Below are positions 37,346-49,330 of a stretch of DNA of 64,000 bases, piece after piece. This DNA is from Euryodendron excelsum (lineage: Eukaryota > Streptophyta > Magnoliopsida > Ericales > Pentaphylacaceae). Location of the stretch: contig CM065394.1 of assembly GCA_033060915.1 (NCBI GenBank), forward strand, positions 33,208,001-33,272,000, given 5' to 3'. Both the position numbers and the translations under genes were made by a program. How positions within the stretch are numbered: position 1 is the first letter of the stretch; the number at the start of each line of letters is the position of its first letter. Under the pieces are notes generated by a model. That model saw only the letters and a program-made list of their open reading frames with translations. It was not told the origin of the DNA and ran no database searches.

Positions 37346-39345
37346 GAGAGAAGCTTGGAGAGAGAGGGGGGAATCGGTGAAAAAGAAGAGAAGAGAAGAA
37401 TGAAGAAAAAGAAGAAGAGAGGGAAAAAACCTAAAAAAGTTTTCTTGTACTTTGTTTTTCTCATCTAAGGTAAGTTTCATGCTTGTTTCATCTTGTTTTC
37501 TTTGATTGTTTCATGAGTCATGCCATGAAAGGAGGGGAATGGAGGTGAGATCTTCCATGGTAAAAACTTAGAATCATCCATGACTGCCATAACAGAGTCA
37601 TCTTTATGAAAAAACTACTGTTTGGAGACATTTCGACCTAGCTAAACATCTTATTTGTGGCTGAATTCTTTAACATGCTAAATTGGAGTTGTAATGGTAA
37701 TTTGGACTTTGGTTTCACTCCAAAATATTGTAATTTCAAATTATGGTGAATTTTTTAAGTTGGACTGTTTCTGTAGAATTCTAATGCCTAGATCTATAAT
37801 CCTTGGATTGACATAGCATTCGACCAAGTTACAGTCGTCCAAAAATTATAAAATGTTTACTGTATCTAGGAGAATGGTTGATGATAATTTGTACCAAATT
37901 TTAGATCATTTAGATGTCGTTTATCTATGTTAATAATTTATCAAAGATAGACCATTTACTGCTGAATTCTCGTTTCTGCAGCACTGCCTTGTATTAGAAA
38001 ATACCAAAGAAATACTTAGCTGTGTTCAAAAAATGTAAAATTTGGTCTGAATACTCTCTAATATGTCTATTTTGTAGTTTCAAAAATTTGGAATTGTTTA
38101 GTATAAGCTTAAGAAGTTATACTGAGATTATTAGGTCTGTGTCAATTTTGGTAGATAAGAGAACTTAGTAGATTTTGGTACTTTTAAGTTCTTATATTGC
38201 ATTGGGAACGTAATTGAGGTTATCATATGGCATGTCTACTGCATGATTTTAGTTCTATGATTTATTTTGGGTGTCTCCATTATGTTCGATTATTTTGCAA
38301 AATTATATATTGAGTTTCCTAAATTGACACGGTTATGGTAATAGGAGCTAACGGAGAGCAAGATCCTTTAACATCAACCAAGAAAGTGATCTTTGACATA
38401 GTGTGTGTACGGTGACAGGTGGGATTTTGAAATAATCTTATTCATATTGAATGAATTAATTGTTTTCTATATGTATGGTAGTGGTGAAATCATATGAGGT
38501 GTTAAAGGTTTTCATACATGAGATGAAATTGGTATTTATATATATGAGAAGTTATTTGGAGACATTGATGATTATATATATGGTGGCATTGCATACCATC
38601 CATATTGTATGCATTGAATTGCACTGGAGAAAGTTAACCACGGTGTGTTAACCAAGGCTTAGTTACGATGGACTAGCCTAAGGGTGTCACGGTGGGTATT
38701 CTTTGATAACTCACCATCGATATATTAGGTCAACATTATCTAAAATTACGCGCACATGTGGGTGATACATTCATTACATTGAGGCATCCATGATATATAT
38801 ATTGATCGTTTATACCTGTGTACATTGTAGGTATTTATTGTCATTCTCTATGAATTTGTTTATCCACCGTGAGCACGTTGACTTTTAGCTCACACCCACA
38901 CAGACCTTTTGTGACAAGTGAACAATGGATGGAGTTCGGTTCACTGCAGTTTTGGTCCTTACCACGGTGGCAATCAAGTTAGTGTCAGGATGTCGAGTAT
39001 CGGGGCTTGGGAGAGCTCTATTGTTTTACTTTCAATTTCATGGTTGTGTTTTATATGGGACATTGGATCTTGGTGTTATGTTTTAACTTCGTAAAATGGT
39101 AGAAAATTTTGGAAGGATGTTAATTATTTTTCGATTGGTAATGTATTTATGATTTATGGTTTCCTTTAATGTATCTTGGAGTATTTATCATATTTTTCTC
39201 ATTGTATTGTTTATCTATTATATTTCGTTGCGTTTTTTTATTTTCGGGTATGTGTTGAAGTGTCGTTCGTAGGTACGGTGACCTATGCGATCACGTCTTA
39301 CCTAATGTGACATAATTAATGTCTAATTGGGTTGGGGGTGTGACA
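36865..39345 (+). repeat. 5' LTR of the gypsy element
   Basis: A 2481-bp direct repeat with TG..CA ends and a (GACA)n/(GA)n tract near 37300-37345. It matches 44060-46597 along its length, with small indels. Confidence 0.95.
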
Positions 39346-39348
39346 GCT

Positions 39349-39360
39349 TGGTATCAGAGC
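39349..39360 (+). other. Primer binding site (initiator tRNA-Met)
   Basis: TGGTATCAGAGC starts three bases after the 5' LTR. It is the standard plant LTR-retrotransposon primer site complementary to the 3' end of initiator tRNA-Met. Confidence 0.95.
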
Positions 39361-39541
39361 TATGGTTTGTATTAGACATGTGTTTCATAGCCTGGGTTCT
39401 ATACTAAAACTATGGTGTAGAGTTGGTGTCTAGAGTGCAGTGAACCATAGGGTGTTGTTGGTGTTGGTTAGGTCGTTAAGGAATGTGTGAACTATATATA
39501 TATGTGTGTGTTATACTTATCTTGATTTGGTGACCGAAAGA

Positions 39542-40610
39542 ATGGCATAAAGGGATTTAGCTGGAGTAATGGAAGGAGAAAATTCAGTGGCTTCAGTCAG
39601 GGGTGTGGAGCAAGGAGAACATGGACCGCATATTCAGAATCAAATTGATGCAATCGACTGACTTGCAAATCTGATGGCACAGTATATGGAAGCTTAGGTG
39701 GCAAGATCGGCGCCAAGGAGTACGACCTTACACGAGTAATTGATGAAGTTGAATTCGCCAGAATTTATGGGGATAACTGATCTATTGGTAGCTGAGGAGT
39801 GGTTAAGAAAGCTGAAAACTATATTTGAAGTGATGGGAATTCTTGATGAACGGAAGCTATCACTATCCACTTTTATGCTATAAGGTGAGGCACGAAACTG
39901 GTGGGAAGTCACGAGACGAATGACAAATGCTTAACTTGGAGGAGTACCGATCACGTGGCAATGCTTTGTGAAAGTATTTAATGATCAGTACTTTCCTCTC
40001 ATTTACCGTTACTAGAAAGAGCAAGAATTTATTCTTCTAAAGCAAGGCAAAATGTCAGTGGTAGAATATGAAGAGCAGTTTACGGCTTTATCTCGATTTG
40101 CACTTGAATTAGTGCATACTGAAGGTGCCAAGTGTAAAAGGTTTCAACAGGGACTAGAGTTGTCAATCCAGTCTCGGGTTTCTGCATTTAAAATCATTAG
40201 ATATAAGGACTTAGTGAACAAAGCCAAGATTGTGGAATTGGATGTGAAAGAGATGACTGGGAGACGAGAACAATTTAAGAAGGGGAGGTTTGATTCGGGA
40301 TCTGGTACTTCACGACAGAGACCTTCAGAATCTGCTCCAACTGTGGACCAAGGACGGGTACAATTCAATCTTGGATCAGGCAGTTCACAATTCAATAACG
40401 CGAGAAGCACAGGAAGTTCTAAGGGCCGAGGAGCATCGACACCACCAGGTAGGTCTACCAGTTTGAGACATTTGAGGAATAGCACCGGGGGAATCATTTG
40501 TTATCAATGTGAGACTGAGGGGCATATTGTCAGAGATTTTCCAGTGTCGTGGACTGACAAATGCTATCAGTGTGGACAGTCGGGTCATATAGCATGAAAC
40601 TATCCTTAGA
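39542..40610 (+). pseudogene. gag of the gypsy element (broken)
   Basis: A single frame from an ATG at 39542 to the zinc knuckles contains several stop codons (first at 39548). The capsid core reads FVKVFNDQYFP, LKQGKMSVVEYEEQFTALSR and CKRFQQGLE. A Gly/Ser/Arg-rich nucleocapsid follows with two CCHC-like knuckles: CYQCETEGHIVRDF (the last Cys replaced) and CYQCGQSGHIA interrupted by a stop. The stops are mostly of the kind produced by C-to-T change. It cannot make a full Gag. Confidence 0.9.
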
Positions 40611-40613
40611 ATC

Positions 40614-43600
40614 TTGCAGCAGCATCATCAGTGGAGCAATGTGGCTAGCGAAAGCAGGGGAATAACGGGGGTTGCTCAAAAGGGGTCGACTACAACACCC
40701 AAACTGTGTGCTCAAGCACGGGTGTATGCTGTGACGATGAGAGATGTGCAGCCTACTCCTAATGTTATGACAAGTACGTTATTTATAGCTGATAACGAGG
40801 CATATGTGTTGTTAGATTTAGGTTCCACACATTCATTTGTTTCTATTGCATTTAGTATGCATTTGGATAGACTATGTAGTTCATTGTCACAACCTTTACT
40901 TGTGTCTACACCGGTGGGAGATGTGATAGTAGTAGATAGGGTATATAAAGATTGTGTGGCAAAGATTGGGGGTAATGATTTGGCAGTTGACTTGATTCCG
41001 TTAGCAATTTATGACTTTGATTTGATATTGGGGATGGATTGGTTATCTTCTTATCATGCATCTATTGATTGCTTTAAGAAAGAAGTTATATTTTAGAATG
41101 CTGAATGAAGCAAAATTTTGATTCCAAGGGGAAAGAAATGTAGTTCCAACTTGTTTGATATTAGCTTTAGAAGCTAATAAATTGTTACAGAAAAGATGTG
41201 AATGGTATCTTGCACATGTAGTTGATACCACCAAATCAGAATTAAAGTTATCTGATATTATTGTGGCTCGAGACTTTTTAGATGTCTTTCCAGATGAGCT
41301 TCCAAGGGTAGTACCAGATCAAGAAGTGGAGTTTTTTATTGAATTGTTACTAGGAACAACACCAATTTCAATTTCACCGTATAGAATGGCACCATCCGAA
41401 TTACGGGAGTTGAAACTTTAATTGCAAGACTTGCTTGATAAGGGATTCATTCAGCCAAGTGTATCGCCGTGGGGAGCACCAGTTTTGTTTGTGAAGAAAA
41501 AGGATGGCACTATGAGATTGTGTATTGATTACCGACAATTGAATAAGGTTACGGCAAAGAACAGATATCCTTTGCCTCGGATTGATGATTTGTTTGATCA
41601 ATTACAAGGAGCTGTGGTGTTTTCAAAAATTAATTTAAGATCTATATATCATCAATTGAAAGTAAAAGATAGTGATGTACCAAAAATCACATTCCGTACT
41701 CGGTTTGGTCATTATGAATTTTTGGTGATGCCTTTTGAAGTAACTAATGCACCTACTATCTTCATAGATTTAATGAACTGGGTATTCCGACAAACCTTGC
41801 CGAATAAACAATTATATGCTAAGTTCAGCAAGTGTAAATTTTGGCTTGATGAGGTAGTGTTTTTCGGGCATCTGATATTTGCTCAGGGAATTAATGTTGA
41901 TCAAAAGAAAATTGAGGCAATTATGAATTGGGAGTAACCGAAGAATGTTTCAGAGGTTAGAATTTTTCTGGGATTAGCAGGTTACTATCGGAGATTTATA
42001 CAGGGCTTTTCATCAATTGCTGTTCTTTTGACACGGTTGACTTGTAAGAATGTGGCATTTGTGTGGACAGTTAATTGTGAACGTAGTTTCAAGGAGTTAA
42101 AGACCAAGCTGATATCAGCACCGATATTAACAATTCCTTCTAGGAAGGGAGACTTTGTAGTGTACAAAGATGCTTCGCATCAAGGATTGGGGTGTGTTCT
42201 AATGCAGCGAGGAAGGGTGGTCGCTTATGCGTCGAGACAGTTGAAGACACATGAAAGGAACTATCCTATTCATGATTTGGAGCTGTCAGTTGTGGTATTC
42301 GTATTGAAGATATGGAGGCATTATTTGTATGGAGAACCTTGTGAAATTTATATGGATCACCAAAGCTTGAAGTATCTACTCACTCAACGAGATTTGAATA
42401 CATGATAAAGAAGATGGATGGAACTAATCAAAGACTATGAATGTGTGATTCATTACCATCCAGGAAGAGCCAATGTAGTGGTTCAAGTGTTACCATGCAG
42501 AATTATATGCAGAAGTGACTTCCTTGGGAGTGGAGTTTGAACAGAAAGGTGTGGGTGTCATGTTAGCTCATTTTCGGGTGAGACCATTATTACTTGATCG
42601 AATCCGGGAACTTCAAATGCAGGATGAGCAGTTGATAAAGATTAGGCAAGAAGTGATGGAGAAGGTGAGCATTGATTTCTCTATTCTTGACGATGGTACC
42701 TTGATGTTGGGAAATCGCTTTTGTATACTTAATCATTTAGCTTTAAAAAACGAAATTCTGGAGGAGGCGCATCACTCACTTTATGCTATGCATTCGAGAA
42801 GCACTAAGATGTATAGAGATCTTCGAGAGATATACTAATGGCCAGGTATGAAGAGGGATATTGCTGAATTTGTGGCAAAATGTTTAACTTGCCAACAGGT
42901 GAAAGCTGAGCATCAAAGACCGGCGGGGTTATTGCAACCTCTCTCGATATCCCAATGGAAATGGGAATATATCACTATGAATTTTGTGGTAGGATTACCA
43001 AAAAATCCTAGTGGACATGATTCTGTATGGATTATTGTGGACATATTGACCAAGTCAACTCATTTTCTTCCAGTAAAGGTTACTTATACGCTGAATCAAT
43101 ATGCTAAGTTATATGTGAAGGAGATTGTCAGACTACATGGAACGCTAGTATTTATAGTTTCGAACAGAGATCCAAGGTTTACTTCAAGATTTTGGTTAAG
43201 TCTTCAGCAAGCTATGGTACAACATTGAAGTTTAGTACAACCTTTCATCCTCAGACAAACGGACAATCTGAAAGAACTATCTAGACTTTGAAAGATATGT
43301 TGCGAGCTTATATACTTGATTTCAAAAGTAGTTGGGGAGATTACATTGCTTTGATGGAATTTACGTATAACAACAGTTATCAATCTAGCATTGGTACGAC
43401 ACTATTTGAAGCATTGTATGGTAGAAGATGTAGAACTCCGGTATGTTGGACTGAAGTTGATGAAAGACAGTTGTTGGGCCCAGAGATGATCCAAGACACA
43501 ATTGAGAAAATCAAGACAGTTCAAGAGCATTTGAAGATGGCACAGAGCAGACAGAAAAGTTATGCAGATAACCGACCGTGAGAACTTGAGTTCAAGGTGG

Positions 43601-44015
43601 GAGACCAGGTGTTTCTTAAAGTTTCTCCATGAAAAGGCGTTCTGAGATTTGGAAGGAAAGGTAAATTGAATTTGAGATACAATGGGCCGTATACTATTGT
43701 GAAAAGAGTTGGTGTTGCGGCATACAGGTTGGATTTACCTCTAGAAATGTCCAAGCTACATAATTTTTTTTATGTATGTATGTTAAGGAAGTATGTGTCA
43801 GATCTGTCACATGTATTGGTACAACAACCAATTGAGTTAGCAGATGATTTGAGTTATGTTGAAGAGTCAATTCAGATTTTAGATCGAAGGGATTAACTAC
43901 TTCGCAATAAAGTAATTCCGTTAGTGAAAGTACTGTGGAGAAGCCATATAGTCGAAGAAGCTACATGGGAGAGTGAAGAGATAATGCAAAAACAGTATCC
44001 ATATTTATTTTCATG
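40614..44015 (+). pseudogene. pol of the gypsy element: PR, RT, RNase H, integrase (broken)
   Basis: Domains in order: protease (about 40770-41095; the active site reads LLDLGSTHSF, with Leu where Ser or Thr is expected); reverse transcriptase (about 41420-41935; [35 protein letters not shown]); RNase H (about 42150-42400; [22 protein letters not shown]); integrase (about 42740-43300, HHCC region with CLTCQQVKAEHQRP, then core); C-terminal tail with VPLVKVLWRSH-like and EEATWE motifs, chromodomain-like. There are at least four frameshifts and many stops. The first RT catalytic Asp and two integrase catalytic Asps are Asn, and the RT block holding the second catalytic aspartates is deleted near 41790-41797. 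The copy is non-functional. Confidence 0.92.
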
Positions 44016-44045
44016 AGGTAAGAGAATTCCGGGACTAAATTCTTT

Positions 44046-44059
44046 AAGCAGGGGAGAGT
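44046..44059 (+). other. Polypurine tract
   Basis: The purine-rich 'aagcaggggagagt' abuts the 3' LTR, the position of the plus-strand primer in LTR retrotransposons. Confidence 0.75.
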
Positions 44060-46597
44060 TGTGAAACCCTAATCGCATATTTTCACGATTAGTTTAATTG
44101 TATCTTAAAATTAGTTGAATTAGTTTACTTAATTTAATTTACATTTATTGCATAGTTAATTATAAATTGTGTGTGCCACATGTGTCATGTCATTAATGGT
44201 AAGTTAGATGGTGAGTTGAGTGGTGAGTCATTAGTGAGTGAGAGCATAGGATACCTAAGGGTGTGAGATATACTATTGTATTTATATTGGTTTCATAGAA
44301 GTGGAATGAGAAGGGGGGGTTGTTGGTGGAAAGAAAGAGAGAATGATGACAAGAGGAGACAAGGAGGCAAATGAAAAAAGAAAAGGAAGAAAAAAAAAAG
44401 AAAAAAAAAAACAAAAAATGGTAGGAGGTGAGTGGCCTAGCATGATAGGAGAGAAAATAGAGAAAATAGAGGGAATGAAGAGATGGCTGCCATTATAGAG
44501 AGAAAGAGAGAGAGAGGGATATAGAGTTATAGAGAGAGAGAATCTTGGAGAGAGATGGAGGAATCGGTGAAAAAGAAGAGAAGAGAAGAAGGAAGAAGAA
44601 GAATAAGAGAGAGGAAAAACCTAAGGAAGCTTTCTTGCACTTTGTTTTTCTTATTTAAGGTGAGTTTCATACTTGTTTCATCTTGTTTTCTCTGATTGTT
44701 TCATATTGCATAAGTCATGCCTTTCATGCTTGTTTTATCTTGTTTTCTCTGATTGTTTCATATTGCATGAGTCATGCCATGGAAGGAGAGGGATGGAGGT
44801 GAGATATTCCATGGTAAAAACTTAGAATCATCCATAGTTGCCATAACAGAGTCGTCTCTATGAAAAGGCTACTGTTTGGAGATATTTCGACCTAGCTAAA
44901 CATCTTATTTGTGGCTGAATTATTTAACATGTTAAATTCAAGTTGTAATGGTAATTTGGGCTTTGGTTCCACTCCAAAATATTGTAATTTTGAATTATAG
45001 TGAATTTTTTAAGTTGGACTGTTTTTGCAGAATTCTAATGCCCAAATCTGTAACCCTTGGATTGACAGAGTATTCAACCAAGTTATAGTCGTCCAAAAAT
45101 TATGAAATTTTTATTGTATCTAGAGAACGGTTGATGATATTTTGTACTAAATTTTAGGTCATTTAAATGTCGTTTATCTATGTTAATGATTTATCAAAGA
45201 TAGACCATATGTTGCTGAATTCTTTTTTCTACAGTACTGCCCTGTTTTAGAAAATACCAAAGAAATACTTAGCCATGTTAAAAAAATGTAAAATTTAATC
45301 TAGATACTCTCTAATATGTCTATTTTGTAGTCCTCAAAATTTGAAAGTTTTTAGTATAAGCTCACGAAGTTATGCTCAGATTATTAGGTCTGTGTCAGTT
45401 TTGACAGATTAGAGGACTTAGTGGATTTTGGTACTTTTAAGCTCTTACATTGCATTGAAAACGTAATTAAGGTTATCATATGGTATATCTACTGCATGAT
45501 TTTAGTTCTATGTTTTATTTTGGGTGTCTCTATTATGTTCGATTATTTTGTGGAATTATATATTGAGTTTCCTAAACTAACACGGTTATGGTAATAAAAG
45601 CTAACGGAGAACAAGATCTTTCAACATCAACCAAGAAGTGATCTTTGGCGTAGTGTATGTACGATGACAGGTGGGGTTTTAGGATAATCTTATTCATATT
45701 GAATGAATTAATTGTTTTCTATATGTGTGGTGGTGGTGAAATCATATGAGGTGTTAAAGGTGTTCATACATGAGATGAAATTGATATTTATATATAGGAG
45801 AAGTTATGTGGAGACATTGATGATTATATATATAGTGGCATTGCATATCATCCACATTGTATGCCTTGCATTGCACTGGAGAGAGTTAATCATGGTGGGT
45901 TAACCAAAGCTTAGTCACGGTGGACTAGCCTAAGGGTGCCACAGTAGGCATTCCTTGATTATGCACCATCGATATATTGGGCCAACGTTATCTAAAATTA
46001 CATGCACATGTAGGTGTTACATTCATTACATTGAGGCATCCATGATATATATATTGATCATTCATACCTGTGTACATTGTGGGTGTTTATTACTATTCTC
46101 TATGAATTTGTTTATCCACCGTGACTACATTGACTTTTAGCTCACGCTCACACAAACCTTTTGTGGCAGGTGAGCAGTGGATGGAGTTCGGTTCACTGCA
46201 GTCTTGGTCTTTGCCGTGGTGGCAATCATGTTGGTGTCAGGATGTTGAGTCTCAGGGCTTGGGAGAGGTCTATTGTTTTACTTTCAGTTTCATGGTTGTG
46301 TTTTATATGGGACGTTAGGTCTTGGTGTTATGTTTTAACTTGGTATAATGGTAAAGAATTTTGGAAGGATGTTGATTATTTTCCAGTTGGTAATCTATCT
46401 ATGATTTATAGTTTCCTTTGATATATCTTGGAGTGTTTATTATATTTTTCTCATTGTATTGTTTATCTATTGTATTCCGCTGCGTTTTTTTATTTTCGGG
46501 TATGTGTTGAGGTGTCGTTCATAGGTACCGTGACTTGTACAATCACGCCTAGACTAATGTGACATAATTAATGTCTAATTGGGTTGGGGGTGTGACA
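44060..46597 (+). repeat. 3' LTR of the gypsy element
   Basis: A 2538-bp LTR. Compared with the 5' copy it has an extra 57-bp tandem duplication (44665-44721 and 44722-44778), which accounts for its greater length. Confidence 0.95.
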
Positions 46598-49295
46598 GAT
46601 AGCCTCATAAGCATAGCGTTGTGCATCGTTAAGATGATCAACATTCGTTTGTGCATTTGTGTGTTGAGCATCATTCTGGAGTTCTTTATGTTCTAATATC
46701 AGTCTATTACCTAATATTGCACTCTAATTTCTAGTTGGTTGCGGCATAAATGGGAAGTCAATTAAACTTTTGCTTGATTCTTGCAGAAATTTGTTCAATA
46801 GATACAAATCGTAATTGTTTCCATAATGCATATGGTTGTAACGGAGAGCATTACGTGAGAATAATACTAAACAATCTCCTTAATTTGTGTCCAATTTTAT
46901 AATTACAGCCTCTGCAAGGCACTATACCCATTCTCTGTCATCTTCCAAAAGTCCTCTCATAACGTATGCAGACTTAAATATATTAAACAATATATTGTTC
47001 ACCGTACATAAAAATTCAAATGATTGTGGTCCTTTGACAACAGTTAATAGAAAACACAGATAAAATCTCTCCCCACAATTAGAGCTAGCAAAGTACATTC
47101 TACCAATTTCATACCCTCTTTTTCTTGGCGTCCACATCTTAGTTGATTTGTTCCAAATGAAATGCTGTGGGAATTCCTAGTAAGTGAATGCATGTGTAGC
47201 TTCATTGGATGAACAACATGTAAAGAAATCAGTTAAAGTCGACATTTGTTGGCCAGCTCTAGAACCTATAGTGTCCAATGATTCGGCAAGATTAAAAATA
47301 ACATGATGCATTCCAAGTAAATGAAGTGTCAAGCGCACAACTACAAGCATTTCTTTTTGCAAGGGATGGCCAAAAATTCGTCAAGCAGTTTCTGGCGGTC
47401 CAGTGTACCTCGCATCGATATATTGTTGGATCTCGTTTATCATTCCTAGCACTATTGTTGTACGATCATAACCCTTGTAAATGTATTTATGAATATATTT
47501 GAAACATCCCATTCCTGCACAAACTTCCACATTTATATGACAATTGAACCGTTTCGAAAGATACGGATTGTATAGTACAACATCTCTATTATTAACATCT
47601 TTCCCACTGACAATGTATACTTGACCATTATTGTGATGATGATAAATGGGATATCCATCTTGGTCCATAGTTGTTGCTTCTGTAAATGGTCAGGAGTATC
47701 TTTTAGTACATTTACCATTTTCCATACCCGGTGCTTGTGAGTTTCAAGCACCACATGGTCTGTGTACCATACAACACTTGATAATTTCAAAATGTGCAGG
47801 ATCATCTTCTGGATCTAAAAATTCTGTATAGACAACTTTATTTACCTGAGCACAAGTTTTATCAAGGACTTCAACAAACAGAAGTGCATGCATATATGGT
47901 AAGCCCCGCTTTTGAAATTCAGTAGTAAAAACATGTACAACTTTATTACCAAACATCTTCATTGTTTTTATCTCATTCATCAAACATTTTCTCTTCATCT
48001 AAAAAATGTGAGCAACTAAATCAGGACGATCAACAAGTTTCTAATGTGGCAATAAAGATGAAGTAATTTCTGGCCAATTGGGATTTGCAGTCATGGTAAG
48101 AAATATATTTGGGTGTTGGATATAACGCTTGATAGCCATTGAATCTTGAAATATTTTAAACATATATCTAGGCTACTAGTAAATGAAGAAGGTAAAATAA
48201 ATCTTTGACCAATTTGGTTAGGGGCCAGCTCATCTAGACCAGCATTTGTCAAATCATGATAAAGTTTAGCATGGAGTTTTCCTCAATTAAGCTTATAGTA
48301 TGTCAATCGGTTTTGCTTAGTGGTAACCCATGCATCTACCAGAAACTCCTGAAAAAGTTTACCCGATCTCAAAATGGTTGAATACTTAGTGGGTCGTTCA
48401 AACAAATGATAACTATAATACTGTAACTGAGTAAGTCGATCAGTAGAAGGCCGATCATATAGAACATCTCACTGTTTAAGATCAAGTTCCCATCCAAGCT
48501 CTCCATATGGGAATAATAGAATATAATACAGTGGCAAATAAGTTGGGTGACATTCATTGATTTGCATTAGCTCGTTATTTCCTCTCAAGTGCAAGATAAT
48601 GTCTCTCATCCCACTAACCTCAGTCCAATCACCTGGAATCACTACGGCAATCTCATCTGCTGTTGATAAATTATACTGTTGTTGATCTATAATTGAACTG
48701 CAATGAAGATGAGCAGGTAAATTTTGTCCTCGCAAGGCTAACTGATTTAAAATTACATGAGCTTGACGATATTTATCCATGAATCCATTAACTTCCAACA
48801 AAGTATTTTGAATTGTTTCAAGAACATCCATTCTTAAATTAGGGTTTCTACAATTTTGAACTTCTAAAGCTGAATTAGGGTCAAAAATAAAAAGTTGAGC
48901 TTAAGTATCATCCTGACCTGGTTGTGATATTAGCGATCATGTTTGATGACGCAGTTTTCCATGAATAGTGATGATGTAGGGCTCGTTCCACTAAGTACTC
49001 TAGGTTCCAATGTAGCACCAAGGCTTGTAAAAGCATTGGCTGCATTGTATATTCAAGTATACTGTCGAAACAATTTCGATTGATCATCATCCTCATCATA
49101 TAATGCCTGAAGTACTGGACGGGGTGCAATAGGCCCAGGTAGCTTAATCTTCCCTTGGAGGCAGCAAGTACCGAAAAGGGGACGTGTTTTAGAAGATTTT
49201 GTCAACTTCTCATTCATCAAATGTAAGGCCGAACAATGAGGACATAATATATCCATTTTGCTAAGAAAATGTTGACCAAGATCTATGTTTAACAA
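46598..49295 (-). pseudogene. Helitron Rep / helitron-like N-terminal region (broken)
   Basis: Minus-strand pieces in order from 49295: CPHCSALHLMNEKLTKSS with FGTCCLQGKIKLP (zinc-finger region), then the block AHVILNQLALRGQNLPAHLH, STADEIAVVIPGDW and HPTYLPLYYILLFPYGELGW (Helitron-like N-terminal domain), the Rep HUH region EFQKRGLPYMHALLF, and the Tyr region KYIHKYIYKGYDRT. Last come the start of the helicase part, GPQSFEFLCTVN, and LNDAQRYAYEAI right at the gypsy junction. In the HUH motif the first His is Tyr. Several frames and stops interrupt it. The protein would nick and rejoin DNA in rolling-circle transposition, but this copy cannot. Confidence 0.88.
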
Positions 49296-49330
49296 AGGAC
49301 GAGCCCTTGTACTTGTAGGCTACACGGATC

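Larger units (their letters stand above)
36865..46597 (+). mobile_element. Full-length Ty3/gypsy (chromovirus-like) LTR retrotransposon
   Basis: A 9.73-kb element. The 5' LTR is 36865-39345 and the 3' LTR 44060-46597, both beginning TGTGAAA and ending TGTGACA. The 5-bp target duplication GATAG is perfect (36860-36864 and 46598-46602). The primer site at 39349 matches initiator tRNA-Met. A purine-rich tract precedes the 3' LTR. Domain order gag, protease, RT, RNase H, integrase, C-terminal chromodomain-like tail is that of Ty3/gypsy, and the integrase tail fits the Tekay/Del chromovirus lineage. The coding region has many stops and shifts. LTRs differ at roughly 8-10% of sites over the first 300 bp by eye, so insertion is some millions of years old. 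Confidence 0.95.
34511..49330 (-). mobile_element. Degenerate Rep/helicase Helitron (5' end unresolved)
   Basis: On the minus strand the 3' terminus reads ..GGTCATCCCTAA followed by T, with a weak hairpin just before it, at 34511-34535. That fits the CTRR end and A|T insertion of a Helitron. Coding remains run from about 49295 (Rep N-terminus) to 35686 (helicase), all on the minus strand, interrupted by a gypsy element at 36865-46597. The 5' TC end must lie beyond 49330 but could not be placed; it may be near the AT repeats at about 52.0 kb. Helitrons move by rolling-circle replication. This copy has many stops and frameshifts and is dead. Confidence 0.7.

Noticed and set aside
44160..44414. 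Hydrophobic minus-strand frames in the LTRs
   Set aside because: They come from purine-rich LTR sequence read backwards, and both LTRs show them.
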